A stretch of DNA of 64,000 bases from Betaproteobacteria bacterium (GTDB taxonomy: Bacteria; Pseudomonadota; Gammaproteobacteria; Burkholderiales; Usitatibacteraceae), in contig JADKJR010000007.1 of the NCBI GenBank assembly GCA_016720925.1, positions 124,001-188,000 of the forward strand, written 5' to 3'. Below, piece after piece: positions 26,478 through 35,111 of this stretch (position 1 is the stretch's first letter; each line of letters starts with the position of its first letter). The notes under the pieces were generated by a model, which saw only the letters and a list, made by a program, of their open reading frames with translations, ran no database searches and was not told the origin of the DNA. A program made the position numbers and the translations under genes.

Positions 26478-27563
26478 ATGCCGAAAAAACCGCTGTTTGC
26501 ACTGATTCTCGTGGCGCTTGGCCAAATGAGTGCCCCTGCTCAAGCGCAGTCGCAGCCGATCGCCCAGCCTTCTGCCAGTGAAACGCAAGCCAAGCTGTCC
26601 AGCATCGAAGCGCGTGCCGCCACCAGGGCCGACGTCAGCGGCCACGATGGCGTCGTGGAAGCCGTGCGCCAGACGGTTCTGGCTGCACAGGTAGCAGGCG
26701 CCATCGTTGAGTTACGGGTAAAGGCTGGCGATATTGTCAAGGCCGGGCAATTGCTGGCGCGGGTCGATGCACGCGCCGCTGAACAGTCAGCATCGGCCAG
26801 CCAGGCCCAAGTGCAGGCCGCGCGCGCGACACTTGATGTCGCATCAAAGGACTTCGAACGGCAGAAACAGCTGCTGCAGAAAGGCTTCATCAGCCAGGCT
26901 GCACTCGACCAAGCGGAGGCCGTTTACAAGGCAGCCGCCTCCCAGGTGACCGCACAAATTGCCCAAGCGGGTGCGGCGCGTTCGCAATCGGATTTCTTCA
27001 TCCTGCGTGCGCCCTATGGCGGCATCATCGCCGATGTTCCAGTCGTGTTAGGTGACATGGCCCTGCCAGGACGTCCAATACTGACCCTCTATGATCCTTC
27101 ATCGTTGCGAGTCACCGCGACGATTCCACAAACGGCAAATTTGTCACACGCAGCACCGCAAGGTGCCAGGATTGAATTGCCGAGTGCGACCGGCGCGCCA
27201 AACTGGATCACGCCAACGCGCGTTACGGTGCTGCCGACCGCGGACCCTAACACCCATACCTTGCAGATTCGACTCGACCTGCCGGCAGAAACCTCCAACG
27301 TGGCCCCCGGTATGTTTGCCCGCGCATGGCTGCCATCGCAATCCGCTGCCAGCGTCCAGGCTGGGCGCGTATTCGTGCCGACGACAGCCATTGTCCGCCG
27401 CGCCGAAATGACCGGAGTTTATGTCCTCGACGCCGCCGGAAAACCGATGCTGCGTCAGGTTCGCCTGGGCCGCGTTGCCGAAGAGTCGGTGGAAGTATTG
27501 AGCGGGATTTCCGCCGGTGAACGCCTGGCGACGGATCCGCAGGCTGCGGCACGCGTACGTTGA
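26478..27563 (+). CDS. RND efflux membrane-fusion (periplasmic adaptor) protein
   Basis: A 361-residue periplasmic adaptor. After a Sec signal (KKPLFALILVALGQMSAPAQAQ) come a lipoyl-like half (VLAAQVAGAIVELRVKAGDIVKAGQLLARVD), an alpha-hairpin with QASASQAQVQAARATLDVASKDFERQKQLLQKGFISQAALDQAE, the second lipoyl half (FILRAPYGGIIADVPVVLGDMALPG) and a beta-barrel part ending VEVLSGISAGERLATDPQAA. The ATG at 26478 follows AAGGAACC. Its stop overlaps the next gene's ATG by 1 nt (TGATG). There is no outer-membrane channel gene in the cluster. Confidence 0.92.
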   Translation: MPKKPLFALILVALGQMSAPAQAQSQPIAQPSASETQAKLSSIEARAATRADVSGHDGVVEAVRQTVLAAQVAGAIVELRVKAGDIVKAGQLLARVDARAAEQSASASQAQVQAARATLDVASKDFERQKQLLQKGFISQAALDQAEAVYKAAASQVTAQIAQAGAARSQSDFFILRAPYGGIIADVPVVLGDMALPGRPILTLYDPSSLRVTATIPQTANLSHAAPQGARIELPSATGAPNWITPTRVTVLPTADPNTHTLQIRLDLPAETSNVAPGMFARAWLPSQSAASVQAGRVFVPTTAIVRRAEMTGVYVLDAAGKPMLRQVRLGRVAEESVEVLSGISAGERLATDPQAAARVR

Positions 27564-30500
27564 TGTTGAATGCCATGAAAACCCCGCTTGGTTTGTCCGG
27601 ACGTACCGCCGCCGCGTTTCTCAGGGCGCAAATCACGCCGCTCCTTGCGCTGACAGCGCTGCTGCTTGGCGCCTTTGCCGTATTTGTTACGCCCCGCGAA
27701 GAAGAGCCGCAAATCAATGTGACCATGGCAAACGTGCTCATCCCGTTTCCCGGCGCCTCGGTTCGTGACGTCGAGCAGATGGTTGCCGCGCCGGCCGAAC
27801 AGGTGCTCTCGCAAATATCTGGTACCGAACATGTGATGTCAGTTTCGCGCCCGGGAATGGCCATTATCACCGTGCAGTACAAAGTCGGCGTGCCACGCAT
27901 CGATGCGCTGGTGCGCCTGTACGACACGGTCAATGGCAACGCCGACTGGTTGCCGAAAGGGCTTGGCGTGCTCGATCCGCTGATCAAGCCGAAAGGCATT
28001 GACGACGTGCCTATCGTCGCGTTGACGCTGTTCAGCAAAACCGCGAGCGCGTTCGACATCGAGCGGGTGGCGCACAGCGTCGAGATCGATCTGAAGCGCG
28101 TCGCCGGCACGCGGGAGGTGCATACCATTGGCGGGCCTGGCCGCGCCATCATGATCGAGATCGACCCTGCCCGCATGTCGGGCAGCGGCGTTACCGTTGC
28201 CGACCTGCGAGGCGCATTGCAATCCGCCAATGCCGGCACGCCAGTTGGCGACCTGCTGTCGGGCAATCGCGCCGTGGCCATCGAATCCGGACCATTCTTC
28301 GAAAAAGCGGAAGATCTCGCCGATCTGGTGATTGGGGTACGCGGCGGCAAGCCGGTTTTCCTGCGCGATGTCGCGGCTGTGCGCGATGGCGCGCCACCGG
28401 CGAGTCACCATGTCTGGCATGGCACTGCGGGCAAGGACAGCGCCGAATATCCCGCGATCACGATCGCCGTCACCAAGAAGCCGGGTGAGAATGCAATCGA
28501 CGTTTCCGATGCCGTGATGCGCCGCGTGGAGTTGCTGAAGAATACCGTCATCCCGGCCGACGTCCAGGTTTCGGAGACGCGGAACTACGGCACCACCGCC
28601 AACGACAAGGCAAAAAAACTGATCCAGAAACTACTGTTCGCCACCGCCTCGGTGGTGGCACTGGTGTTCATCGCGCTCGGCCGCCGCGAGGCCGCGATTG
28701 TCGGTACGGCGGTGATCCTCACGCTCGCGGCAACGCTTTTTGCGTCGTGGGCGTGGGGCTTCACACTGAATCGCGTATCGCTGTTCGCCCTGATTTTTTC
28801 GATTGGTATCCTGGTCGATGACGCCATCGTCGTGGTGGAGAATATTCATCGCCACCAGCAATTGTTTCCGGAGAAATCATTGGCGGCGCTCATACCGGGT
28901 GCGGTCGATGAAGTGGGCGGTCCGACTATCCTCGCGACGTTCACGGTGATCGCCGCGTTGCTGCCGATGGCGTTTGTGTCCGGGTTGATGGGACCATACA
29001 TGAGCCCGATCCCAATCAATGCCAGCATGGGTATGCTGTTGTCGCTCATCATTGCATTTGTGGTGACGCCATGGCTCTCGCGCCTGTGGATGAAGGCCGT
29101 AGATTCTCATGCCGGCGCCGGTCAACTGCACCCGGTTTCACCATTGACTCGCAAACTCACGCCCATTTTCAAGCGTGTTTTCACGCCGCTGCTCGACGAT
29201 GAACGCGGCCCGCGTGCGCGTCGCCTGTTGGGTTTCGGCGTACTGGCGCTGATTGCGCTCTCGCTGCTCTTGCCCGCGGTCGGCCTGGTGCGCTTGAAAA
29301 TGCTGCCACTCGACAACAAATCTGAATTTTCCGTGATGGTGGACATGCCTGCCGGCACGCCGCTGGAAAAAACGGCTGCGGTATTGCGCGAACTGTACCG
29401 TGCCGGAAGTGGTGAATTACCAGGCGTATGCAGGCACGGCCGCACCGATCAATTTCAACGGACTGGTGCGCCAATATTATTTGCGTGCCGGGGGCGAAGT
29501 CGGTGAAATGCAAGTCAACCTCGTCGACAAGCACGATCGCAGCGAGCAGAGCCACGCTATCGCCACGCGGGTGCGTCCGGCGTTGCAGGAAATTGGCAAG
29601 CGTTTTGGCGCAAATGTAAAAGTCGTGGAAGTCCCACCCGGCCCGCCAGTGTTGGCGCCGATCGTGGCGGAAGTTTATGGCCCGGAAGCGGAAGGCCGTC
29701 GCGCCGTCGCCAAGCAGGTGCGTGCCATTTTCGAAAAGACCACGGGTGTGGTCGATGTGGACGACAGCAGTATTGCCGTTGCCCCGCGTACCATGTTGCT
29801 GGTGGATCGTCGAAAGGCCGGGCTACTTGGCGTAACGCAACAACAGGTTGTGGAAACACTTCGCGCCGGACTGGCGGGCGACGCGACCACCTACCTGCAC
29901 GACGGCAGCAAGTACCCGGTAGCCGCGACCATCCAGTTGCCGCCTGAACGGCACGGCGAATTGGCGTCGCTGCTGCAACTCTCGGTGCGGACGGCCGCCG
30001 GCAAGCTGGTGCCGATTCGCGAGCTGGTCACCGTCAGTGACACATTGCGCGAACAGCCGGTTTATCACAAGGACCTGCATCCGGTGAATTACGTCGTCGG
30101 CGACATGGCCGGCAAGGTGGATAGCCCGCTTTATGGCATGTTCGCGATGCGATCCGAGATCAGTGCGCTCACCACGCCCGGCGGCGGCGCGATGACTGAG
30201 TACTTCATCCGCCAGCCGGACGATGCTTATCGCGACTACGCGGTGAAGTGGGATGGCGAATGGCAGATCACCTATGAAACGTTTCGCGACATGGGTGCCG
30301 CCTATGCGGTAGGCCTGATCCTGATCTATCTGCTGGTGGTTGCGCAATTTGGCTCGTATCTCACGCCGCTCATCATCATGGCGCCGATACCGCTGACGAT
30401 TGTCGGTGTGATGCCCGGACATGCCTTGCTCGGCGCACCATACACGGCGACCAGCATGATCGGCATGATCGCGCTCGCGGGCATCATCGTCCGCAATTCC

Positions 30501-30800
30501 ATCCTGCTGGTGGACTTCATCAACCTGCAGGTGCGTGATGGCATGCCGTTCAAGGAGGCCGTGGTGCAGTCCGCCATCACCCGCGCGCAGCCGATCCTGC
30601 TGACCGGCGTTGCCGCGATGCTGGGTGCTTTTTTCATCCTTGACGATCCCATATTCAACGGGCTCGCGATCTCCTTGATATTCGGCATATTCGTCTCCAC
30701 CATACTGACATTGGTGGTGATTCCATTGTTGTACTTCATTGCTTACCGGAAACGGTTGGGCGCGCTCGCAATCATCAATCCTGAAGGAGAAACATCATGA
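27563..30800 (+). CDS. RND efflux permease, AcrB/HAE1-like (interrupted)
   Basis: Proton-driven inner-membrane pump of about 1,075 residues. The N-terminal half covers TM1 (PLLALTALLLGAFAVFV), the pore subdomains, TM2-6 and IFSIGILVDDAIVVVENIHRH, with the TM4 acidic pair (DD). The C-terminal half has NSILLVDFINLQVRDGMPFKEAV. Near 29395 the frame breaks (first frame continues to 29506, second runs from about 29397), and about eight residues expected between LRE L and VPEVVNYQAYAGTA are also missing, so there is a small deletion rather than a pure single-base error. The pump substrate is unknown; the neighbours suggest thiol or sulfide stress. Confidence 0.85.
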
Positions 30801-31006
30801 CCACTTGGCGAATTGTTCGCGTTGTTGCCGGCCTCTTCATCCTGCTGTCGCTGGCGCTGGGCATTCCTGGCAGCCCGATCTTTTTGAACCAATGGTGGCT
30901 CGCGTTTACCGCCTTCGTCGGCGCCAACCTGTTGCAGAGTGGGCTCACCAAGTGGTGCCTGATGGAAACCATTCTGCGCAAAGCCGGCGTCGAGCCTGGC
31001 TGCTAA
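30797..31006 (+). CDS. DUF2892 family membrane protein (second copy)
   Basis: A 69-residue two-helix membrane protein: TWRIVRVVAGLFILLSLALGIPGSPIFLNQWWLAFTAFVGANLLQSGLTKWCLMETILRKAGVEPGC. The opening and the C-x-M near the end follow DUF2892, related to the YgaP membrane part, and Cys at KWC and at the last residue are retained. The ATG overlaps the pump stop by 4 nt (ATGA). It is a distant paralogue of the DUF2892 gene at 25755-25946, which places one copy on each side of the divergent promoter. Confidence 0.85.
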   Translation: MTTWRIVRVVAGLFILLSLALGIPGSPIFLNQWWLAFTAFVGANLLQSGLTKWCLMETILRKAGVEPGC

Positions 31007-31017
31007 GGGAGTCAATC

Positions 31018-31452
31018 ACGCATCTCGTTTGCCCTGGATGCGGCACCACCAACCGCGTGCCCGATGAACGCCTGATGGGCGGCCCGGTCTGTGGCCGCTG
31101 CAAATTGCCGCTGATGGCACCGGAACCGGTGGCGCTGAACGATGCAAGCTTGCCCGGATTTATTGCCAACACCGAATTGCCCGTGCTGGTGGATTTCTGG
31201 GCGGCGTGGTGCGGCCCCTGCAAAACGATGGCGCCGCAATTTGCGAGTGCGGCTTCGCAGTTGCCCGAGGTGCGCTTCGTCAAAGTCGATTCCGATGCAT
31301 CACCGGTCGCGAGTGGACAATACGGCATTCGCAGCATACCCACGCTGGTCCTGTTCCAGAATGGCCGGGAAGTCGACCGGCTATCGGGCGTAGTGGCCGC
31401 ACGCGACTTGGTTGCGTGGGTCAAGCGTCACACTCAGCAACGAGTCGCCTAG
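31018..31452 (+). CDS. trxC: Thioredoxin 2 (TrxC), apparent ACG start
   Basis: Zinc-containing thioredoxin: N-terminal CPGCGTTNRVPDERLMGGPVCGRCKLPL (two CxxC zinc pairs) followed by the thioredoxin fold VLVDFWAAWCGPCKTMAPQFASAA (redox WCGPC, about residue 63), the cis-Pro SIPTLVLFQNG and a final helix. The frame has no ATG, GTG or TTG near the expected start. GGGAG lies 6 nt before ACG CAT CTC GTT at 31018, exactly where ATG would be, so either a T-to-C error or a rare ACG start is likely. The next ATG (31075) would cut into the zinc domain. Confidence 0.87.
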   Translation, partial: THLVCPGCGTTNRVPDERLMGGPVCGRCKLPLMAPEPVALNDASLPGFIANTELPVLVDFWAAWCGPCKTMAPQFASAASQLPEVRFVKVDSDASPVASGQYGIRSIPTLVLFQNGREVDRLSGVVAARDLVAWVKRHTQQRVA

Positions 31453-31512
31453 GCTGCTTTCCGGCGTGAGTCCCGCCGCGCAAAAAAAATTTCTTCCTCG
31501 AAAGGTTGCCCC

Positions 31513-31896
31513 ATGTATTACACCGTTGAAACCAATAAACCGTTTGAACAAGCCGCGACAGACCTGGATGCCGCCGTAAAGAAGCATGGTTTTGGCGTCA
31601 TGCATATCCACGATCTGGGCAACACCTTGCGCAGCAAGGGCATGGCCTTCGATGAACAGTGCCGCGTCTTTGAAGTCTGCAATCCCGCGCAGGCGGCGAA
31701 AGTGCTGGCTTCGGATATGCGCCTTAACATGGCATTGCCTTGCCGCATTTCCGTATTCACGCAGAAAGGCAAAACCATGATCGGCCTCATCAAGCCGGTC
31801 GAAATGCTGGCCGCGCTGTCGACGGATCCAGTCCTGCTGCAAGTGGCGAAAGAAGTCGAGGCATCCACCATTCGGATGGTTGACGAGGCGAAGTAA
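31513..31896 (+). CDS. DUF302 family protein
   Basis: A 127-residue DUF302 protein: MYYTVETNKPFEQAATDLDAAVKKHGFGVMHIHDLGNTLRSKGMAFDEQCRVFEVCNPAQAAKVL, then RISVFTQKGKTMIGLIKP, closely matching the family. Cys at EQC and EVC are present. DUF302 genes are often linked to sulfur or thiosulfate genes and to BigR-type regulators. It ends the RND-DUF2892-trxC unit. REP-like copy C lies 17 nt downstream, likely marking the 3' end of the operon. Confidence 0.87.
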   Translation: MYYTVETNKPFEQAATDLDAAVKKHGFGVMHIHDLGNTLRSKGMAFDEQCRVFEVCNPAQAAKVLASDMRLNMALPCRISVFTQKGKTMIGLIKPVEMLAALSTDPVLLQVAKEVEASTIRMVDEAK

Positions 31897-31913
31897 ACCA
31901 GGCTGCACATTAT

Positions 31914-31979
31914 AAACGCCAGCACTGGCGCGCCTCGCAGCGGCAAAATGCCCGGAACGCCTCGCCGGTGCTGGTGTTT
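31914..31979. repeat. REP-like palindromic element, copy C
   Basis: A 66-nt palindrome, the best-paired copy. Left arm AACGCCAGCACTGGCGCG and right arm CGCCGGTGCTGGTGTTT surround a loop near GCGGCAAAATGCCCG. It lies 17 nt 3' of the DUF302 stop and about 60 nt upstream of the S9 peptidase start. A terminator or mRNA 3'-stabiliser role is possible; there is no long U-tract. Confidence 0.78.
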
Positions 31980-32038
31980 GCGTTTGAAACGCAGGGAACG
32001 CGTAGAATCCACTTTTCCCTCAACGCGTGACCGCCACC

Positions 32039-34069
32039 ATGTCGAAGAAAAACAAACGCCTCACCGCAGACGATCTGTGGAAAGTCCAGCGCCCGTCGTC
32101 GCCGACGCTTTCGCCCGATGGCTCACAGGTCTGCGTGGCCGTCACGAAATACGACATGGAGGAGAACAAGGGCAGCGCGCACTTGTGGCTGCTCTCGACT
32201 TTCGGCGGCGAGGCGCGGGAACTCACCCAATGCGGCGAGAAAGATGGCCAGCCACAGTGGTCGCCGGATGGTTCATCAATCGCCTTCGTGGCCAAGCGCG
32301 GTGAAGGACCAGCGACCGACGAAGAGCCGCAGATTTACCTGATCGCACCCGATGGCGGCGAAGCGCGCCGGCTCACCCATATCGCCGCCGGCGTCTCAGC
32401 AATAAAATGGTTCGCGGATGGCAGCAAGCTCGCGTTTGTCTCAAACGTGTGGCCAGATCTGAAAAGCGAGAAGGAACAGGCGAAACGGCTCAAGGAAAAG
32501 AAGGACGACAAGGTCAAGGCGCACGTGGTCGATCACACGGCGTTTCGCTACTGGGATCACTGGGTTTCCGATGGACGTGTGCCGCAGTTGCATGTGGTGG
32601 ATGTGAAAACCGGTAAATGCCGCAACCTGTTTGCCGGCGGCCAATACGAGTTGCCGGTATTTGACACCAGCGCCGCGGACTACGATATTTCGCCCGATGG
32701 CAGACACATTGCCTTTTGCTTCAATCCGAATCCGGATCGGCGCGGCGATCAGGATCACCACATCGTCGAAATGGACATCAGATCCGGCAAGGCGAAATCC
32801 TTGACCGGTGCGTCGAAATTTTCGCACTACAACCCGGCATATTCGCCGGACGGGAAATCGATTGCGCTGCTGATGTGCAACTACCGGCGCTCGGTGGATG
32901 ACGACGCCAAGGTTGCACGCATCGACCGCAAGAGCGGAAAACTCACGCGCTGGTCCGACTGGGATCGATACGTGAATGCCCCGCTGAAATGGGCGCCCGA
33001 TGGCGGCAGCATTTACTTCACGGCCGACGAACATGCCCGCCTCAGTGTCTGGCAGCTCGCCGCCGATGCGAAGAAACCCACCAACGTCGCACAAGGCGGT
33101 ACCGTCAGTGAGTTCGACATCAAGGCCGGCACGCTGACGTTCGTGCGCAACAACATGTCATCCGCGCCGAAAGTTTTCGCCGCCCATGCGGACGGAACCC
33201 ATGCGCGCGGCATCGAAACATTCAACGATCACTTGATGGCAAAGTTCAAGCTCGGCGAGGTCAGGGAATTCACGATCAGGGGATGGAACAACGAACCAGT
33301 GCAAATGTGGGCTATCTATCCGCCGGATTTCGACGCGAAGAAGAAATGGCCGCTGGTGCACAACATCCACGGCGGGCCGCACGCCAACTGGGGCGACAAC
33401 TTCCATTTCCGCTGGAACAACCACGTCTTCGCCGCGGCAGGCCAGGTGGTGGTATGCGTGAATTACCACGGCTCGCAAGGCTGGGGAAACCAGTTCACCG
33501 AAGCCAACAACGGCACCTGGGGCACCAAGGAACACGCCGACATCGAAGCCGGCACCGATTTCATGCTGACTCAGGGTTACATTGATGCCGACCGCATGGC
33601 CGCGACCGGCGGCAGCTACGGCGGCAAGATGGTGGCGTGGATGAACGGCAGGAACGGGGCGAAGAAGGGTGGCGATCGCTACAAAGCGTATGTCTGTCAC
33701 GCCGGCTGTTTCGACTGGGCATCGATGTACGCGGGCGACGCCGGCTACTGGTTCAAGCACGCGCTGAAATCGACGTACTGGGATGATCCGGTCAAGTACG
33801 GCTCTCAGAATCCGCTGACGTTCACCAAATATATGAAGACGCCAACGCTTGTGATCCACGGCGCGCTTGATTATCGCGTGCCGGATGCGCAGGGGCTGAT
33901 GTATTACAGCACGCTAAAGACGCTGAATGTGCCGGCACGCTTGGTGTTTTTTCCGGATGAAAACCACTGGATACTGAAGCCGCAGAATTCGCGGCTTTGG
34001 TACAGGGAGTATTTTGCGTGGTTGGAGAGGTACATTGGAATTGGCGCGACGAAGAAGAAACCGTCCTGA
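32039..34069 (+). CDS. S9-family serine peptidase (acylaminoacyl/prolyl oligopeptidase-like)
   Basis: A 676-residue protein. The N-terminal beta-propeller is made of TolB/WD-type repeats (SPTLSPDGSQVCVAVTKYD, QPQWSPDGSSIAFVAK, NPAYSPDGKSIALL). The C-terminal alpha/beta hydrolase has HNIHGGPHANWGDNFHFRWN, the nucleophile GGSYGGKMVAWM (Ser about 540), the Asp in HGALDYRVPDAQG and the His in FPDENHWI. No signal peptide is seen, so it should be cytoplasmic. ATG 32039 was chosen; GTG 32027 would add four residues. It stands alone. Confidence 0.92.
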   Translation: MSKKNKRLTADDLWKVQRPSSPTLSPDGSQVCVAVTKYDMEENKGSAHLWLLSTFGGEARELTQCGEKDGQPQWSPDGSSIAFVAKRGEGPATDEEPQIYLIAPDGGEARRLTHIAAGVSAIKWFADGSKLAFVSNVWPDLKSEKEQAKRLKEKKDDKVKAHVVDHTAFRYWDHWVSDGRVPQLHVVDVKTGKCRNLFAGGQYELPVFDTSAADYDISPDGRHIAFCFNPNPDRRGDQDHHIVEMDIRSGKAKSLTGASKFSHYNPAYSPDGKSIALLMCNYRRSVDDDAKVARIDRKSGKLTRWSDWDRYVNAPLKWAPDGGSIYFTADEHARLSVWQLAADAKKPTNVAQGGTVSEFDIKAGTLTFVRNNMSSAPKVFAAHADGTHARGIETFNDHLMAKFKLGEVREFTIRGWNNEPVQMWAIYPPDFDAKKKWPLVHNIHGGPHANWGDNFHFRWNNHVFAAAGQVVVCVNYHGSQGWGNQFTEANNGTWGTKEHADIEAGTDFMLTQGYIDADRMAATGGSYGGKMVAWMNGRNGAKKGGDRYKAYVCHAGCFDWASMYAGDAGYWFKHALKSTYWDDPVKYGSQNPLTFTKYMKTPTLVIHGALDYRVPDAQGLMYYSTLKTLNVPARLVFFPDENHWILKPQNSRLWYREYFAWLERYIGIGATKKKPS

Positions 34070-34202
34070 CCGCGAGCAATTCTCACATCACATTGCCTAA
34101 CCCTAAGATATCAAATGCCTAGGTGGGCGCGAAAAAGTCCTGGGCCGACTGTTCAGATGCCTTAAGGTCAGCAATGTATTTTGGATCAGGGAAATAACTT
34201 CA

Positions 34203-34493
34203 ATGGATTGCGATAGGAATTGTCTTTACCTCGCGGGTTCGGTGCTGTGCGCCATGCTGTTCAGCGCTCTGTTCCACTATCGTCTCGATATTTGCCATAC
34301 TGCATTTCCGCTGACATTTCTGCTTTTTGGCTTGCCGATGCTAGGAATGATTCTTGGTGGACGAGCACTTTTTGTACCTAGATCGTCGTGGTTGATGATT
34401 CTCATGAAGGTCGGAGCGATATGCGCGAATCTTGCGCAATTGGCTATGGCGTTTTTATCAATAGTCGGCCTGGGACTTGCACAATGCAGTTGA
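34203..34493 (+). CDS. Small hypothetical membrane protein
   Basis: A 96-residue open frame with three hydrophobic helices (about 8-28, 36-58, 64-92). I do not recognise the family. Base composition is lower in GC than the flanking genes (many A/T third positions), and it overlaps the long upstream extension of the VOC frame, so it may be a recent arrival or a chance ORF. The only ribosome-site-like sequence is GGGAAATA just upstream. Confidence 0.4.
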   Translation: MDCDRNCLYLAGSVLCAMLFSALFHYRLDICHTAFPLTFLLFGLPMLGMILGGRALFVPRSSWLMILMKVGAICANLAQLAMAFLSIVGLGLAQCS

Positions 34494-34626
34494 TTGCAAG
34501 CGTAGCCCGGCTGAAATGAAATGCAATCAGGGTCGGACCTTCGCAATTAGAAAATTCCCGGAATACGCTTCGCTGCTTCCGGGCTACCAATGCGGCAACA
34601 ATGTTGACAATGACTACTTAATCACC

Positions 34627-35016
34627 ATGCCCGTCACCTCCCTGAACCACTACAACCTCCGCGCCCCGCGCGATTTACTTGACGCCTTGCGCGCGTTTTA
34701 TTGTGATGTTGTCGGCCTGAAAGAGGGCACTCGTCCGCCGTTTAATTCCTTTGGCTACTGGCTCTATGCGGGTGACCAGGCCATCTTGCATTTATCCGAG
34801 ACCCGACCGGGCGAAAACCGCGCGTCCGGTGTAACGAATACCTTCGACCACGCCGCGTTCAGCTGCACCGGGCGACGGGAGACGGAAGCGCATCTTGCGC
34901 ATTGCGGGGTGGCATTCAAGACAGCGGTGGTGCCGATGACAGGACAGGTGCAATTATTCCTGCTGGATCCGGCAGGCAACGGGATCGAGCTGAATTTCGC
35001 CGGGCACGAGGCCTGA
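34627..35016 (+). CDS. VOC (glyoxalase/bleomycin-resistance) family protein
   Basis: A 129-residue vicinal-oxygen-chelate fold protein. It has TSLNHYNLRAPRDLLDALRAFYCDVVGLKEGTRPPF, GYWLYAGDQAILHLSE, FDHAAFSCTGRRETEAHLA and QLFLLDPAGNGIELNFAG. The final Glu (GIELNF) and the first His (NHYN) are usual metal ligands of the family. Which reaction it performs cannot be told. The ATG at 34627 fits; the frame stays open further upstream but shows no family likeness there. Copy D of the palindrome lies 18 nt past its stop. Confidence 0.85.
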   Translation: MPVTSLNHYNLRAPRDLLDALRAFYCDVVGLKEGTRPPFNSFGYWLYAGDQAILHLSETRPGENRASGVTNTFDHAAFSCTGRRETEAHLAHCGVAFKTAVVPMTGQVQLFLLDPAGNGIELNFAGHEA

Positions 35017-35034
35017 TTGCGGCTGAAATTTGCC

Positions 35035-35100
35035 AAGATCGCCATTTGGCGCGGTTTTCCGGCCAATAATGCCCCGAGACCCGCGCCAGTGCATGGGTTT
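35035..35100. repeat. REP-like palindromic element, copy D
   Basis: A 66-nt dyad between the convergent ends of the VOC gene and the polyphosphate:AMP phosphotransferase gene. Arms are GCCATTTGGCGCGGTTTTCC and CCGCGCCAGTGCATGGGTTT, with the loop GGCCAATAATGCC. The left arm is the most diverged of the family (CATTTGGCG instead of CACTGGCG). The loop equals that of copy A read on the other strand. Confidence 0.72.
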
Positions 35101-35111
35101 GCAATGAGCCG

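Noticed and set aside
34477..34626. Upstream extension of the VOC gene
   Set aside because: Fifty codons with no VOC likeness that overlap the end of the small membrane ORF. ATG 34627 begins the family domain.
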